Positions 45,273-54,233 of a stretch of 57,275 bases of DNA are shown in pieces. Numbering within the stretch: position 1 is the stretch's first letter; the number at the start of each line of letters is the position of its first letter. Position numbers and translations under genes: made by a program. The notes under the pieces were generated by a model. The model was not told the DNA's origin, ran no database searches, and worked only from the letters and a program-made list of their open reading frames with translations. Origin of the DNA: Flavobacterium sp. BFFFF2 (GTDB taxonomy: Bacteria; Bacteroidota; Bacteroidia; Flavobacteriales; Flavobacteriaceae); assembly GCA_002256385.1 (NCBI GenBank), contig NKJD01000021.1:1-57275 (forward strand), read 5' to 3'.

Positions 45273-45280
45273 CAAAGATA
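45273..45280 (-). promoter_or_regulatory. -7 box of the yicC-gmk operon
   Basis: TATCTTTG on the minus strand (written CAAAGATA on plus) lies 14 bp before the possible 45258 start and 20 bp before 45252. Confidence 0.6.
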
Positions 45281-45320
45281 CAAAAGGGATATGGAACCGA
45301 TTAGTGGGATTTTGGATTTT

Positions 45321-45606
45321 TAGTCGAAAGCCCAAAGTCGAAAGTCAAAAGTCGAAAGTCAAAAGTCGAAAGAAGGCAATAGCCATTAGGCAATAGTTTT
45401 TTTGTTTCAAGTTTCAAGTTTCAAGTTTCAAGTTTCAAGTTTCAAGTTCAAAGTTTTTTTATCACTAATTATAAAATCTCAAATCATTCAATTTTTCAAT
45501 CCTTCAATCCTTCAATCTTTCAATTGGAAATCCCAAATCATTCAATTTTTCAATCCTTCAATCCTTCAATCTTTCAATTGTAAATCCCAAATCTTTCAAT
45601 CTTTCA
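45321..45606. repeat. heptamer arrays and duplicated TTCAAT arrays
   Basis: GAAAGTC/AAAAGTC heptamers (45324-45371) and TTTCAAG heptamers (45402-45450) are followed by two near-identical blocks of about 57 bp. Each block contains AATCATTCAATTTTTCAATC and TTCAATCC units (45482-45525, 45537-45582), then a partial third. The blocks lie between divergent genes, so the heptamers here are 5' rather than 3' of yicC. An 80-codon frame across them is not a gene. Confidence 0.85.
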
Positions 45607-45646
45607 ACTTTCCCACTTTCAACTTTCCCACTTATAACATTTAACT

Positions 45647-45654
45647 TACTTTTG
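45647..45654 (+). promoter_or_regulatory. -7 box of the amidinotransferase-fold gene
   Basis: TACTTTTG fits TAnnTTTG, 17 bp before the ATG at 45672. Confidence 0.5.
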
Positions 45655-45671
45655 CACAAAGTCATTATTTT

Positions 45672-46592
45672 ATGCTTTCACTACATATTGCCGATGAAAC
45701 ATCCCGATTGCGGGCTGTTGTATTAGGTTCTGCGGTCAGTAATGGCCCCACCCCCACTGCCGATGAGGCTTATGATCCGAAATCATTGGAACACATTTTA
45801 TCGGGTACTTATCCGACTGAAACGGATATGATTGCCGAAATGGAGGCCTTTAAAGCGGTTTTCGATAAATATGATGTGGCGGTGTATCGGCCCGAAATGA
45901 TTGAAAATTACAACCAGATTTTTACCCGCGACATCGGTTTTGTGATCGATGATGTGTTCATAAAAGCGAACATTTTACCCGACCGAAACCGCGAATTGGA
46001 TGCCCTAGACTACCTTTTGGCGCAAATGGATCCGAACAAAATTGTGCGGCCTCCCGACGAGGTACATATTGAAGGCGGCGATGTGATGCTGTGGGGCGAT
46101 CATATTTTTATTGGCACCTACAAGGGCAGCGATTACAAAGAATACATTACGGCACGCACCAATATGGCTGGCGTTGAATATATTAGGGATTTGTTCCCGC
46201 ATAAAATTGTAAAAGAATTTGACTTGGTCAAATCAAAGCTTGAAGCCCGCGACAATGCTTTGCACCTCGATTGCTGTTTTCAACCCGTTGGAACGAATAT
46301 GGGCATCATTTACAAAAGCGGCTTCCGCGAAGAATCTGATTATAGATATTTGGTCGATTTGTTTGGCAAAGACAATTTATTTCACATCACCCGCGACGAA
46401 ATGTACCACATGAACTCCAATGTGTTTTCCATTGCACCTGACGTAGTGGTGTCAGAACAACATTTTACCCGACTCAATCAATGGCTTCAAGACCGCGGAT
46501 TTACCGTTGAAACCATTCCTTACGCCGAAATTGCCAAACAAGAGGGATTATTGCGTTGTTCCACCATGCCATTGATACGCGATAAAGCCTAA
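45672..46592 (+). CDS. amidinotransferase/arginine-deiminase-fold hydrolase
   Basis: The 306 residues fit the guanidino-group modifying (pentein) family, which acts on arginine-like substrates through a catalytic Cys. The motifs are the HIEGGDVMLWGDH segment (about 131-143; substrate-binding Asp), the catalytic His in NALHLDCCF (about 197), and Cys in LLRCSTMPLIRDKA at the C-terminus (about 297). NYNQIFTRDIGFVIDD near residue 78 is also conserved. The specific substrate (arginine, dimethylarginine or another) cannot be decided; no arc genes are nearby. The stop is 5 bp before the ArsC-like gene, so an operon of three genes is likely. Confidence 0.8.
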   Translation: MLSLHIADETSRLRAVVLGSAVSNGPTPTADEAYDPKSLEHILSGTYPTETDMIAEMEAFKAVFDKYDVAVYRPEMIENYNQIFTRDIGFVIDDVFIKANILPDRNRELDALDYLLAQMDPNKIVRPPDEVHIEGGDVMLWGDHIFIGTYKGSDYKEYITARTNMAGVEYIRDLFPHKIVKEFDLVKSKLEARDNALHLDCCFQPVGTNMGIIYKSGFREESDYRYLVDLFGKDNLFHITRDEMYHMNSNVFSIAPDVVVSEQHFTRLNQWLQDRGFTVETIPYAEIAKQEGLLRCSTMPLIRDKA

Positions 46593-46597
46593 GCACA

Positions 46598-46957
46598 ATG
46601 GAACCCACTTTGTTTTATTTAAAAACCTGCGACACCTGCAAACGGCTCAAAGCAATGTTGCCTTCGTCCGTAAAACGCCAGGAGCAAGATATTAAATCGG
46701 AACCCATTACGCCCCAACAACTCGATTTTTTGAAAGAAAAGGCTGGTAGCTATGAGGCCTTATTTAGCCGCAAGGCCAACTTATACAAAGAACGCGGTTT
46801 GGCCCATGAAACCTTGCAGGAAGCGGACTACCGACAATTGATTTTGGAACACTACACTTTTTTAAAAAGACCCGTCTTGTATTTGGATGACACTTTGCTG
46901 ATTGGCAGTGATCCGTCGGTAAAAAAGAAATGGTTGGAACGGTTCCCTCATGACTAA
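46598..46957 (+). CDS. ArsC/Spx-like thioredoxin-fold protein
   Basis: The 119-residue protein starts with a thioredoxin fold, LFYLKTCDTCKRLKAML, having a CxxC motif. It continues through QEQDIKSEPITPQQLDFLKE, FSRKANLYKERGL and FLKRPVLYLDDTLLIGSDPS, where the usual conserved arginine and RPV loop of ArsC/YffB relatives lie. A reductase role for arsenate is not certain; many Spx- or YffB-like proteins bind glutathione or act in unknown processes. Its end overlaps the transporter gene by 8 bp. Confidence 0.8.
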   Translation: MEPTLFYLKTCDTCKRLKAMLPSSVKRQEQDIKSEPITPQQLDFLKEKAGSYEALFSRKANLYKERGLAHETLQEADYRQLILEHYTFLKRPVLYLDDTLLIGSDPSVKKKWLERFPHD

Positions 46958-47861
46958 AAGACAAGTTGCCTTGTTGGCAGCTACGGCAGTTGCCATCATT
47001 TATGGCCTTACCTTTTCGATAGCCAAAGATGTGATGCCGCTTACCGTTAAACCCTTCGGATTTATTGTGTTGCGGGTAGCCGGAAGCACCTTGTTGTTTT
47101 GGCTTTTTTCGCCTTGGGTAGCCCCTAGCCCGCTTCTCCGTTCAGATATTCCAAAGATCATTGTTTTGTCCGTTTTTGGTATTGCCCTAAACATGCTCAC
47201 TTTTTTTAAGGGACTCAGCTATACCACGCCCATCATGGCGGCGGTACTAATGGTAACTACCCCCCTCATGGTCTTTGCCCTTTCGGCTGTTTTGCAAAAA
47301 GAGCGCCTTAAACTACGCAAGCTATTGGGCATTTTAATGGGCTTATGTGGCACTTGTTTACTGATTTTATATGGCAAAGAAGCAGGCGGAGGCCCACTAG
47401 CAGGACTCGGAAATTTGCTGGTTTTTGTCAATGCGTTGTCTTATGCTTTCTATTTAATAAAGGTCAAAGAGCTAATGACACGGTATCATCCGTTTCATTT
47501 GATCAAATGGATTTACACATTTGGACTTATAATGGTGTTGCCCTTCGGCTGGCTCGATTTGCAAGAGGTTGCTTGGGCTACCATTGATTTTTCTATTGGT
47601 TGGAAAATCGGTTTTGTGGTCGTTTGTTCCACCTTTTTAACTTACTTGCTGAACCTCTATTCCATGCGGGTGCTTAAACCTGCCACCGTCGCTGTGTTTA
47701 TTTACCTGCAACCTGTTTTTGCCACCAGCATCGCCATTGCCCAAGGCAAAGACCAATTAAATGCACTCAAAATTGGCGCCACCCTCTTTATTTTTGCGAG
47801 TGTGTATTTGGTGACTATGAGTCGAAAGTCGAAAGCCGAAAGTCTAAAGCCGAAAGTCTAA
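46950..47861 (+). CDS. EamA-family (DMT) transporter
   Basis: The 303-residue protein has about ten hydrophobic helices in two halves of five, the EamA repeat arrangement. The first half begins QVALLAATAVAIIYGLTFSI and the second with LAGLGNLLVFVNALSYAFYL. Such proteins export amino acids, nucleosides or other metabolites, but the substrate is unknown. It overlaps the ArsC-like gene by 8 bp. The last 14 residues (MSRKSKAESLKPKV) are written by a GAAAGTC heptamer array that continues beyond the stop, so the C-terminus appears to have been extended or replaced by repeat DNA. Confidence 0.88.
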   Translation: MTKRQVALLAATAVAIIYGLTFSIAKDVMPLTVKPFGFIVLRVAGSTLLFWLFSPWVAPSPLLRSDIPKIIVLSVFGIALNMLTFFKGLSYTTPIMAAVLMVTTPLMVFALSAVLQKERLKLRKLLGILMGLCGTCLLILYGKEAGGGPLAGLGNLLVFVNALSYAFYLIKVKELMTRYHPFHLIKWIYTFGLIMVLPFGWLDLQEVAWATIDFSIGWKIGFVVVCSTFLTYLLNLYSMRVLKPATVAVFIYLQPVFATSIAIAQGKDQLNALKIGATLFIFASVYLVTMSRKSKAESLKPKV

Positions 47862-47891
47862 AGCCGAAAGTCAAAAGCCGAAAGTCAAAAG
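47820..47891 (+). repeat. heptamer array overlapping the EamA stop
   Basis: GTCGAAA, GCCGAAA and GTCTAAA-type heptamers run from the last 14 codons of the transporter to about 30 bp past its stop. A GGACAGC-TCAACG-GCTGTCC hairpin follows at 47926-47945. Confidence 0.85.
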
Positions 47892-48006
47892 AAGGCAATG
47901 GGCAATAGCCAAAAGGCAACAGTAGGGACAGCTCAACGGCTGTCCTTGTTGTTTTGTGTTGGAATGGTGTTTTATAAGAAGATGAAAAGTATTCATTTTT
48001 TATTTT

Positions 48007-48360
48007 CAATCAATGTTTACTGGTGTGCGAAGCTTTGCAGGAGCCGGCCCGCATTTATCGAAGTGCCCTATACTTTCTGGTATTAGTTGTAAAATGGAAT
48101 ATTGCCCAATCATAATATATAATATTCTGATAAGTGTAGGAAAGTATAGGCCACTTCGTTGGCATAGCATTTACAAGCCACAAAATTTTTGAAGCCTTGG
48201 AGAAAATTTGGCTTGTAAATGAGGTTTTGCCAAAGGCAAAAATGACATTTATGCGGGCCAAAAAGGCCCTTTCTTTTGGTTCGTTTTCTTTGGGCCAGCA
48301 AAGAAAATGAACAAAGGTCTTTCAACAGAAATAGGTCAGACCAAAAACAAAACGTCTTAT
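48007..48360 (-). repeat. dispersed palindromic element, copy F (full, inverted)
   Basis: A complete copy on the minus strand, including the flank TTATAAGACG ... GACCTATTTCTGTTG. Its covarying hairpin reads ATTTACAAGCC ... GGCTTGTAAAT outside and AAATTTT ... AAAATTT inside, with the same loop TCCAAGGCTTC. It lies in the convergent gap between the EamA transporter and a lipoprotein gene. Confidence 0.85.
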
Positions 48361-48379
48361 AAATCGCAGCCTAAAATTA

Positions 48380-48540
48380 TCAATCACTGTTTACTGTTCT
48401 GCGAAGCTTTACAAGACCGATCTTTTCTCTTTCTTCTTTCCTCTTTCCTCTGAACTCGGGTCAGCAAAGAAAATGAACAATGTTGTTTCAACAGCAAAAC
48501 GTCTGGCAGAAACCAAATGGTCTTATGAAAAGCAATAAAG
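48380..48540 (-). repeat. dispersed palindromic element, copy G (internal deletion, inverted)
   Basis: The 5' flank (TTTTCATAAGACCATTTGG) and TTCATTTTCTTTGCTGACCC, and the 3' end ACAGTGATTGA, are present. The core is replaced by AGAGGAAAGAGGAAAG-type purine-rich sequence, much as in copy H. Confidence 0.75.
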
Positions 48541-48562
48541 AAAACGAAATCCCATTTGCAAT

Positions 48563-48590
48563 AAAAAAAGCTGCCTTTTCAAGCAGCTTT
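48563..48590 (-). terminator. intrinsic terminator of the lipoprotein gene
   Basis: On the minus strand, AAAGCTGC and GCAGCTTT pair around an 8-nt loop and are followed by a T-run. It lies 24 bp after the stop at 48614. Confidence 0.85.
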
Positions 48591-48613
48591 CTTTCTTCTA
48601 AAAAACTTATCTA

Positions 48614-49462
48614 CTAATTGAAATATCGGGTAACCGGTGCGGACCCATCAATGGAAACAGTATAAATATTATCACAATCGCCCGTGCCATAATTGATATC
48701 GGCATAGTGGGCATTTTTAGTTAAACGCAGTACGCCAGCAGTTAATTTGTATTGGCACGACATGTCAATTTTAATTGGTGTTGAAACGGTGGTTGAATGG
48801 CTAGTACCGTTTGGACGGGTGGTTTCCCATTGACCCGTGATCAAATAGATATTATCGAGAGGGGTTGGAGATCCAAAACCACTAACAAACTCCCGGATCC
48901 GATTACCTGCTCTAGTGTAGGTACCTAAATTAGGAAAGGTCAAGGTCATGTTGTTTAAATCTATGTTGTAAATGGGGTGAGGTGTGCTGCTCAAAGTAGA
49001 GGCGGCAAAGGTGCGGGTCACGGTTCGAGTACCACCGACTTTTATTTCATTGTGGTAGAAATTATCAAAACTATAAGTTACTGTGTAATTGGTCGGAGAA
49101 TAAGGAATGGCGCCTGTGGCAATGAGTTTGCCTTTTAGCGCATTGCCACTTGGCATGATGCAACCCGTTGTTCCAAAATCAATGGTTCGTGTCCATGAAG
49201 TATTGGTGGCAACAGTGGTCATCATGGCACAAGCAGGTAAGATAGTGAAATTGTCACGACCCGTAATGGACGGGAACTGCGCCGCCAATGCCGCTTCAAC
49301 CACATCTTGTACATCATTGGATGCTTGGTCCATTTTAGCTTGATTTTGGGTATCCGTTGCCGACAATGTATCGTCAGTCGTTGTGATATCCTTCCGCGTG
49401 CAACTGCCCAAAAACAAGGCAAAAGCCAACGAAAAACTTCCAAGAATTTTAATAGTTTTCAT
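48614..49462 (-). CDS. putative lipoprotein, unknown
   Basis: The family is not recognised. The 282-residue product has a lipoprotein signal (MKTIKILGSFSLAFALFLGSC). A short helical region follows (NQAKMDQASNDVQDVVEAAL), then a beta-rich domain with many Thr and Asn (FGTTGCIMPSGNALKGKLIA; TRTFAASTLSSTPHPIYNID) ending in DCDNIYTVSIDGSAPVTRYFN. Conserved cysteines at about 78, 102 and 270 may form disulfides. This plan is common among surface lipoproteins of Bacteroidota. A TATCTTAC box on the minus strand lies about 30 bp upstream. The gene stands alone with its own terminator. Confidence 0.75.
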   Translation of the reverse strand: MKTIKILGSFSLAFALFLGSCTRKDITTTDDTLSATDTQNQAKMDQASNDVQDVVEAALAAQFPSITGRDNFTILPACAMMTTVATNTSWTRTIDFGTTGCIMPSGNALKGKLIATGAIPYSPTNYTVTYSFDNFYHNEIKVGGTRTVTRTFAASTLSSTPHPIYNIDLNNMTLTFPNLGTYTRAGNRIREFVSGFGSPTPLDNIYLITGQWETTRPNGTSHSTTVSTPIKIDMSCQYKLTAGVLRLTKNAHYADINYGTGDCDNIYTVSIDGSAPVTRYFN

Positions 49463-49558
49463 GCGAATTCAATTTGGGGGTTAATCAATGGTAAGATACG
49501 AAATAAAGCAAAAGGTTTAATTTATTGTTAGTATTTTTTTTCACTGACAATCAAGCCG

Positions 49559-49566
49559 TATCTTTG
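49559..49566 (+). promoter_or_regulatory. -7 box directly before the polyprenyl synthetase gene
   Basis: TATCTTTG ends 6 bp before the ATG at 49573, so transcription would start at or near the first codon. Confidence 0.55.
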
Positions 49567-49572
49567 GCGCGC

Positions 49573-50550
49573 ATGAATACATCGGCTCTTATTAAAAAAC
49601 CCATACAAGCTGAAATGGAACTTTTTGAAAAAAAGTTCTTGCTAGCCATGTCATCAAGGGTTGCGTTATTAAACACCATTACGTATTACATTGTTAATCG
49701 CAAAGGCAAGCAAATGCGGCCTATGTTTGTGTTTTTAACGGCCAAACTGCTCAATGATGGGGTTGTAAACGAACGCACCTACCGCGGAGCCAGTGTCATT
49801 GAACTGATTCATACCGCCACTTTGGTCCACGATGATGTGGTAGATGACAGCAACCGCCGCCGCGGCTTTTTTTCGATAAATGCTTTATGGAAAAACAAAA
49901 TTGCGGTGTTGGTGGGCGATTTTTTATTGTCAAAAGGCTTGCTGCTTTGCATTGACAATAAAGATTTCGACTTGTTGGAAATTATTTCGGTGGCCGTCCG
50001 TGAAATGAGTGAAGGCGAGTTACTCCAGATTGAAAAAGCCCGCCGATTAGATATTGTAGAAGACATTTACTACGACATCATCCGCAAAAAAACGGCTACA
50101 CTCATCGCTTCATGTTGCGCTTTGGGCGCTTGTTCAGTAAGCCAAAACAAGGCAGCCATTGAAGATTTTAGAAAATTTGGCGAAATCATCGGCATGGCTT
50201 TTCAAATCAAAGACGATTTGTTTGACTACACCGACGAGGCCATTGGCAAGCCAACCGGCATTGACATTAAGGAACAAAAGATGACTTTGCCCCTTATATA
50301 TGCTTTGAATCATTGCACGCCCCAAGAAAAAAGCTGGTGCATCAACTCCATTAAAAACCACCACAAAGACAAAAAAAGGGTCAAAGAGGTAATTGCCTTT
50401 GTCAAAAAACAAGGCGGATTGGACTATGCCGAACAAAAAATGATCCAATTTAAAGAAGAAGCCTTGCAACTTTTGCACACCTATCCCGACACCGAATACC
50501 GCCAAGCACTTGAATTAATGGTCAATTATGTGATTGACCGAAAAATATAA
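49573..50550 (+). CDS. polyprenyl diphosphate synthase (all-trans)
   Basis: This prenyl transferase elongates isoprenoid diphosphates, probably for the menaquinone side chain. Of the 325 residues, the first aspartate-rich motif is LVHDDVVDDSNRRRG (about 83-97) and the second is IKDDLFDYTDEAIGKPTG (about 213-230). GKQMRPMFVFLTAKL contains the early GKxxRP signature. The frame opens at 49525, but ATG 49573 immediately after a promoter box is preferred. Chain length cannot be read directly from the sequence. nudK follows 44 bp later on the same strand. Confidence 0.9.
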   Translation: MNTSALIKKPIQAEMELFEKKFLLAMSSRVALLNTITYYIVNRKGKQMRPMFVFLTAKLLNDGVVNERTYRGASVIELIHTATLVHDDVVDDSNRRRGFFSINALWKNKIAVLVGDFLLSKGLLLCIDNKDFDLLEIISVAVREMSEGELLQIEKARRLDIVEDIYYDIIRKKTATLIASCCALGACSVSQNKAAIEDFRKFGEIIGMAFQIKDDLFDYTDEAIGKPTGIDIKEQKMTLPLIYALNHCTPQEKSWCINSIKNHHKDKKRVKEVIAFVKKQGGLDYAEQKMIQFKEEALQLLHTYPDTEYRQALELMVNYVIDRKI

Positions 50551-50594
50551 GCGCCCGTTGGTCGTTAGACACCTAGATTTTTTATTAGTCCCCT

Positions 50595-51173
50595 ATGATT
50601 TCAGCTGTCGAGTTAATTAAAACCACCGTTTTGTCCGATAATTGGTATGTGCTGCGCAAGCACACCTACCGTTTTAAAAATGCCCAAGGCGAATGGGTAA
50701 CTCAAGAACGAGAAGCCTATGACCGCGGCAATGGCGCCACTATTTTGTTGTACAATTTAGCGCAACGCACCGTGGTACTTACCCGTCAATTTCGTTTGCC
50801 CACTTATGTCAATGGCAATCCTGATGGCATGCTCATTGAAGCGCCTGCAGGCTTATTGGACCAAGACAATGCCGAAACCTGCATTCGACGTGAAACCCAA
50901 GAAGAAACAGGGTATTTGATTGACCAACCCGTGAAATTATTTCATGTATACATGTCACCAGGGTCCGTCACCGAAATAGTCCATTTTTTTGCAGCCACCT
51001 ACACCGCAGCCATGAAAGTGGAAGAAGGCGGCGGGCTCGAAGAAGAACAAGAAAACATAGAAGTCCTTGAAATGGATTTTGACGAGGCTTACCAAATGAT
51101 CGCTTCGGGCGGTATTATGGACGCCAAAACCATTATGTTGTTGCAATATGCGAAGTTGCATTTGGGGTTTTGA
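50595..51173 (+). CDS. nudK: NudK-like GDP-mannose pyrophosphatase (Nudix hydrolase)
   Basis: The 192-residue protein closely matches the layout of the NudK/YffH family: YDRGNGATILLYN, VVLTRQFRLPTYVNGN, the Nudix region AGLLDQDNAETCIRRETQEE followed by TGYLID, VYMSPGSVTEIVHFFAATY and GGGLEEEQENIEVLEMDFDE. The Nudix catalytic part (RRETQEETG) is intact. NudK hydrolyses GDP-mannose and related nucleotide sugars to sugar phosphate and GMP. The stop is followed by heptamers after 7 bp. Confidence 0.9.
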   Translation: MISAVELIKTTVLSDNWYVLRKHTYRFKNAQGEWVTQEREAYDRGNGATILLYNLAQRTVVLTRQFRLPTYVNGNPDGMLIEAPAGLLDQDNAETCIRRETQEETGYLIDQPVKLFHVYMSPGSVTEIVHFFAATYTAAMKVEEGGGLEEEQENIEVLEMDFDEAYQMIASGGIMDAKTIMLLQYAKLHLGF

Positions 51174-51177
51174 ATGT

Positions 51178-51252
51178 AGTTGAAAGTGGGAAAGTTGAAA
51201 GTGGGAAAGTTGAAAGTGGGAAAGTCAAAAGTCGAAAGTCGAAAGTCGAAAG
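51178..51252. repeat. GAAAGTGGGAAAGTT / GAAAGTC array after nudK
   Basis: Three 14-bp units of GTTGAAAGTGGGAA are followed by GAAAGTC heptamers, beginning a few bases after the nudK stop. Confidence 0.8.
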
Positions 51253-51269
51253 GTATTTTTATATAGAAT

Positions 51270-51560
51270 AGTAGAGACGCCATGCTGGCGTCTTTTTTAT
51301 GTTTCAGGTTTCAAGTTGTTATCTAGAAAATTGTAGAGACGCCATGTTGGCGTCTTTTTTTCGTTTCAGGTTTCAAGTTGTTTTTATATAAAATTACAGA
51401 GACGCCATGTTGGCGTCTTTTTTATGTTTCAGGTTTCAAGTTGTTTTTATATAAAATTACAGACACGCCATGTTGGCGTCTTTTTTATGTTTCAGGTTTC
51501 AAGTTGTAATTATATAAAATTGTAGAGACGCCATGCTGGCGTCTTTTTTTTTTTTGTTTC
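51270..51560. repeat. five tandem units with GACGCC hairpin
   Basis: Five copies of a 60-65 bp unit: TAGAGACGCCATGCTGGCGT hairpin, T-run, GTTTCAGGTTTCAAGTTG, then TTTATATAAAATT. The hairpin loop varies (ATGC or ATGT). One copy has a broken pair (AGACACGCC). Each hairpin plus T-run would be able to terminate transcription. The remaining 51561-51758 appears featureless. Confidence 0.85.
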
Positions 51561-51758
51561 AAGTTTACAGTTGTGCATAATAAAACCCACTGTGGTGAAT
51601 ATCATACTGAGGTTGGTTTTCTATTAGAAATGGGCAAAGGCTTATTTTTCAGGAATAAAAAATTACGGTCTAAGTGGCAGACCATTTGCATCAATCAGTA
51701 GGTGACATTAGTTTGTACAAACCGAGTCGGGAATGCGTGCTTTGAAACAAGTTTTTAA

Positions 51759-51766
51759 TAAGTTTG
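51759..51766 (+). promoter_or_regulatory. -7 box upstream of the DinB-like gene
   Basis: TAAGTTTG fits TAnnTTTG, about 60 bp before the ATG at 51828. No ideal -33. Confidence 0.35.
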
Positions 51767-51827
51767 CAATGCGCCAAAATGGACATTTGGGACAAATAAA
51801 ATCACCCATAAAATTGACATAAAAAAG

Positions 51828-52274
51828 ATGCTTACAACCACTTTAATATCACTTTTTGAAAGAGATTTGAACAGGGTAATTCATGAACTCAATCAGTATC
51901 AGACTGAAATGAATATTTGGCGCATTGAAAAAAATATTTCAAATTCGGCGGGAAATTTGACGTTGCACCTCATTGGCAATTTAAGCACCTACATTGGCAA
52001 AGAAATTGGAAAAACGGATTACATCCGAAATAGACCGCTTGAATTTTCGGAAACAAATGTGTCAAGAGACGAATTGATCGACAAACTAAACCAGACCATC
52101 ATTGTAATTAAAAACGCGCTGACGCATATGACAGACGGCGATTTATCAAAGGAATATCCGGTTTTGGTTTTTTCAGAAATGACTTCTACTGACTATCTAT
52201 TAGTTCATTTGACCACGCATTTGGCCTATCATTTAGGACAAATAAATTACCACAGACGACTCATTGACAATTAA
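51828..52274 (+). CDS. DinB-like (DUF1572) four-helix protein
   Basis: The 148-residue helical protein has the pattern of DinB/YfiT-like proteins: [40 protein letters not shown] with a first metal-type His, and [21 protein letters not shown] with the two later His of the three-His metal site. Such proteins bind a metal and some act in thiol-dependent reactions, but the role here is unknown. Its stop overlaps an upstream extension of the next open frame, but not the preferred start. Confidence 0.82.
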   Translation: MLTTTLISLFERDLNRVIHELNQYQTEMNIWRIEKNISNSAGNLTLHLIGNLSTYIGKEIGKTDYIRNRPLEFSETNVSRDELIDKLNQTIIVIKNALTHMTDGDLSKEYPVLVFSEMTSTDYLLVHLTTHLAYHLGQINYHRRLIDN

Positions 52275-52308
52275 AAAGACACACTCACAACCACCCATAT
52301 TATTAGCT

Positions 52309-53580
52309 ATGAACGAAATAATTTGCCCTCATTGTACCAAAGCATTCCGAATTGATGAAGCTGGTTTTGCCGACATTGTGAAACAAGTACGCGACCACCA
52401 ATTTGATGAAGAAATTCACAACCGATTGGTGCTTGCCGAAAAAGAAAAAGAAAGTGCCGTCAAATTGGCCGAGGCAAATATCAAAAATGCTTTGCAGGAT
52501 CAACTGGCAAAGAAAGACCAAGAATTGGCTGAACTCAAAGCAAAAAAAGAGGTGGAGTTGTCGCAAAAATTAGCGCAAAAAGAGCATGAATTACTTGAGC
52601 TGAAAGCCAAAATTGACAATGCAGAAGTAGCTAAAAAACTGGCGGTGACCGAAGCGACGCAAAAAGTGGAAAAGGAACGGGACGAATTGGCCAGTACCAT
52701 TAAAATAAAAGACACCGAAAAGCAACTTCTCGAAAAATCATTGGGTGAAAAATATGCCGCCGAATTAAAAGAAAAAGACGCCATCATTAAACACAAAGAC
52801 GAAGAAATTGCGCTCAGAAAAGACATGAAGTTGAAGTTGTCAACAAAAATGATAGGCGAAACACTCGAACAACACTGCGAAACCGAGTTCAATAAACTTC
52901 GTGCTACCGCTTTTCAGCGCGCCTATTTTGAAAAAGACAACGACGCCAAATTGGGCAGTAAAGGCGATTTTATTTACCGTGAAACGGACCCAGCGGGCAA
53001 TGAAATTATTTCTATCATGTTTGAAATGAAAAATGAAGGAGATGAAACTGCCACCAAAAAGAGAAACGAAGACTTTTTAAAAGAACTTGATAAAGACCGC
53101 ACTGAAAAGAAATGCGAATATGCGGTGTTGGTTTCGCTTTTAGAACCTGACAGCGACTATTACAATTCGGGCATTGTTGATGTGTCGCACCGATTCAACA
53201 AGATGTATGTGGTTCGACCCCAATTTTTTATTCCCATCATCACCTTACTTCGAAATGCGGCCATGAACTCCCTGCAATACAAAGCAGAACTGGCCTTGGT
53301 AAAGAGTCAACACATTGACATTACCAAATTTGAAGAAAAAATGAACACGTTCAAAGAAGGATTTGCCAGAAATTATGAGTTGGCAAGTCGAAAGTTTAAA
53401 GACGCCATTGACGGGATTGACAAAACGATTAAAGAACTCGAAAAAACCAAAGCAGCTTTGCTGTCGTCCGAGAACAATTTGCGGCTGGCAAATGAAAAAA
53501 CGGAAGACCTGACCATTAAAAAATTGACCCACGGCAACCCGACCATGAAAGCAAAGTTTGACGAATTGGATAAATTGTGA
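52309..53580 (+). CDS. DUF2130 coiled-coil protein
   Basis: The 423-residue protein starts with a zinc-ribbon-like motif ([20 protein letters not shown]). Residues about 40-180 form a long charged coiled coil with [24 protein letters not shown] heptads. Then comes the DUF2130 domain ([55 protein letters not shown]), which is distantly related to restriction-endonuclease folds. A C-terminal helical part ends the protein. The longer frame from 52264 overlaps the DinB-like gene; ATG 52309 puts the CPxC ribbon at the N-terminus, as in relatives. DUF2130 genes are often mobile, with unknown function. Confidence 0.88.
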   Translation: MNEIICPHCTKAFRIDEAGFADIVKQVRDHQFDEEIHNRLVLAEKEKESAVKLAEANIKNALQDQLAKKDQELAELKAKKEVELSQKLAQKEHELLELKAKIDNAEVAKKLAVTEATQKVEKERDELASTIKIKDTEKQLLEKSLGEKYAAELKEKDAIIKHKDEEIALRKDMKLKLSTKMIGETLEQHCETEFNKLRATAFQRAYFEKDNDAKLGSKGDFIYRETDPAGNEIISIMFEMKNEGDETATKKRNEDFLKELDKDRTEKKCEYAVLVSLLEPDSDYYNSGIVDVSHRFNKMYVVRPQFFIPIITLLRNAAMNSLQYKAELALVKSQHIDITKFEEKMNTFKEGFARNYELASRKFKDAIDGIDKTIKELEKTKAALLSSENNLRLANEKTEDLTIKKLTHGNPTMKAKFDELDKL

Positions 53581-53666
53581 AGATAGACAGCAAAATGGGC
53601 AGTCCCTGTTCCTTCATGCAAGAGGCGCTTCAGTGGCTCGTTGTCCCGTATTATAAAGTCAAATGA

Positions 53667-54050
53667 ATGGAGATTAAACGAAGTGCCATGTTCATGCTTG
53701 CCATTTGTGGCCTGTTGTCATCTTGTGTTGACTTATCCAATCAACATCAAATAGACGGGCCCTACTTTGTTGCATCGGACCCAACCGCCAACTACCAGAC
53801 ACTTTACTTCGACTTGGGTGATGGAAATGCCATCGAAAGAGTGAGGAACGTCAAAAGGGTTGGCCACACCGGCGCTTTCATTATTGTTGAGACACAAAAA
53901 GGGTATTATTTCATTGACAGAAAAAAAGACCATCAGTTCTTAAACGGAAATGACATCATTGGCACCCCAAAAACGCAAGACCATTTCATCCACTGGGTTG
54001 ATTCCTTAAAAATAAAGGACTTTAAGTTTGATTTTTATACGGAGAAATAA
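53667..54050 (+). CDS. small lipoprotein, DUF3997-like
   Basis: The 127 residues have a lipoprotein signal (MFMLAICGLLSSC within the first 20) and a small beta-rich domain: GPYFVASDPTANYQTLYFDL, TGAFIIVETQKGYYFIDRKK and a Trp-containing end HFIHWVDSLKI. I recall a similar pattern from DUF3997 proteins. It is of unknown function and could start at Met8 instead. It sits 86 bp after the DUF2130 gene on the same strand. Confidence 0.65.
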   Translation: MEIKRSAMFMLAICGLLSSCVDLSNQHQIDGPYFVASDPTANYQTLYFDLGDGNAIERVRNVKRVGHTGAFIIVETQKGYYFIDRKKDHQFLNGNDIIGTPKTQDHFIHWVDSLKIKDFKFDFYTEK

Positions 54051-54210
54051 CTCCCTTGGTATATGTTGCACCACAGTGCATGGATCGAAAAAAAATAGTG
54101 GTTAGATGCTCATGGGTCAGTATGTGTTTTATTTTCAACGCGCCCATGCTATTACAAACCAAAAGCTTACATTTTTATAACCTTAAAAGGATCGGTAATG
54201 ATTAATTGCT

Positions 54211-54218
54211 TAATTTTG
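54211..54218 (+). promoter_or_regulatory. -7 box of the decayed antitoxin-toxin locus
   Basis: TAATTTTG lies 15 bp before the ATG at 54234 and supports that start over the earlier 54198 one. Confidence 0.4.
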
Positions 54219-54233
54219 AAAAAATATTGCAAA

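Noticed and set aside
45402..45644. Open frame of 80 codons upstream of the amidinotransferase-fold gene
   Set aside because: It is entirely made of TTTCAAG and TTCAAT repeats.
51270..51560. CRISPR-like regular array
   Set aside because: The supposed spacers are themselves repeated (TTTCAGGTTTCAAG, TATAAAATT) and no cas gene is present.
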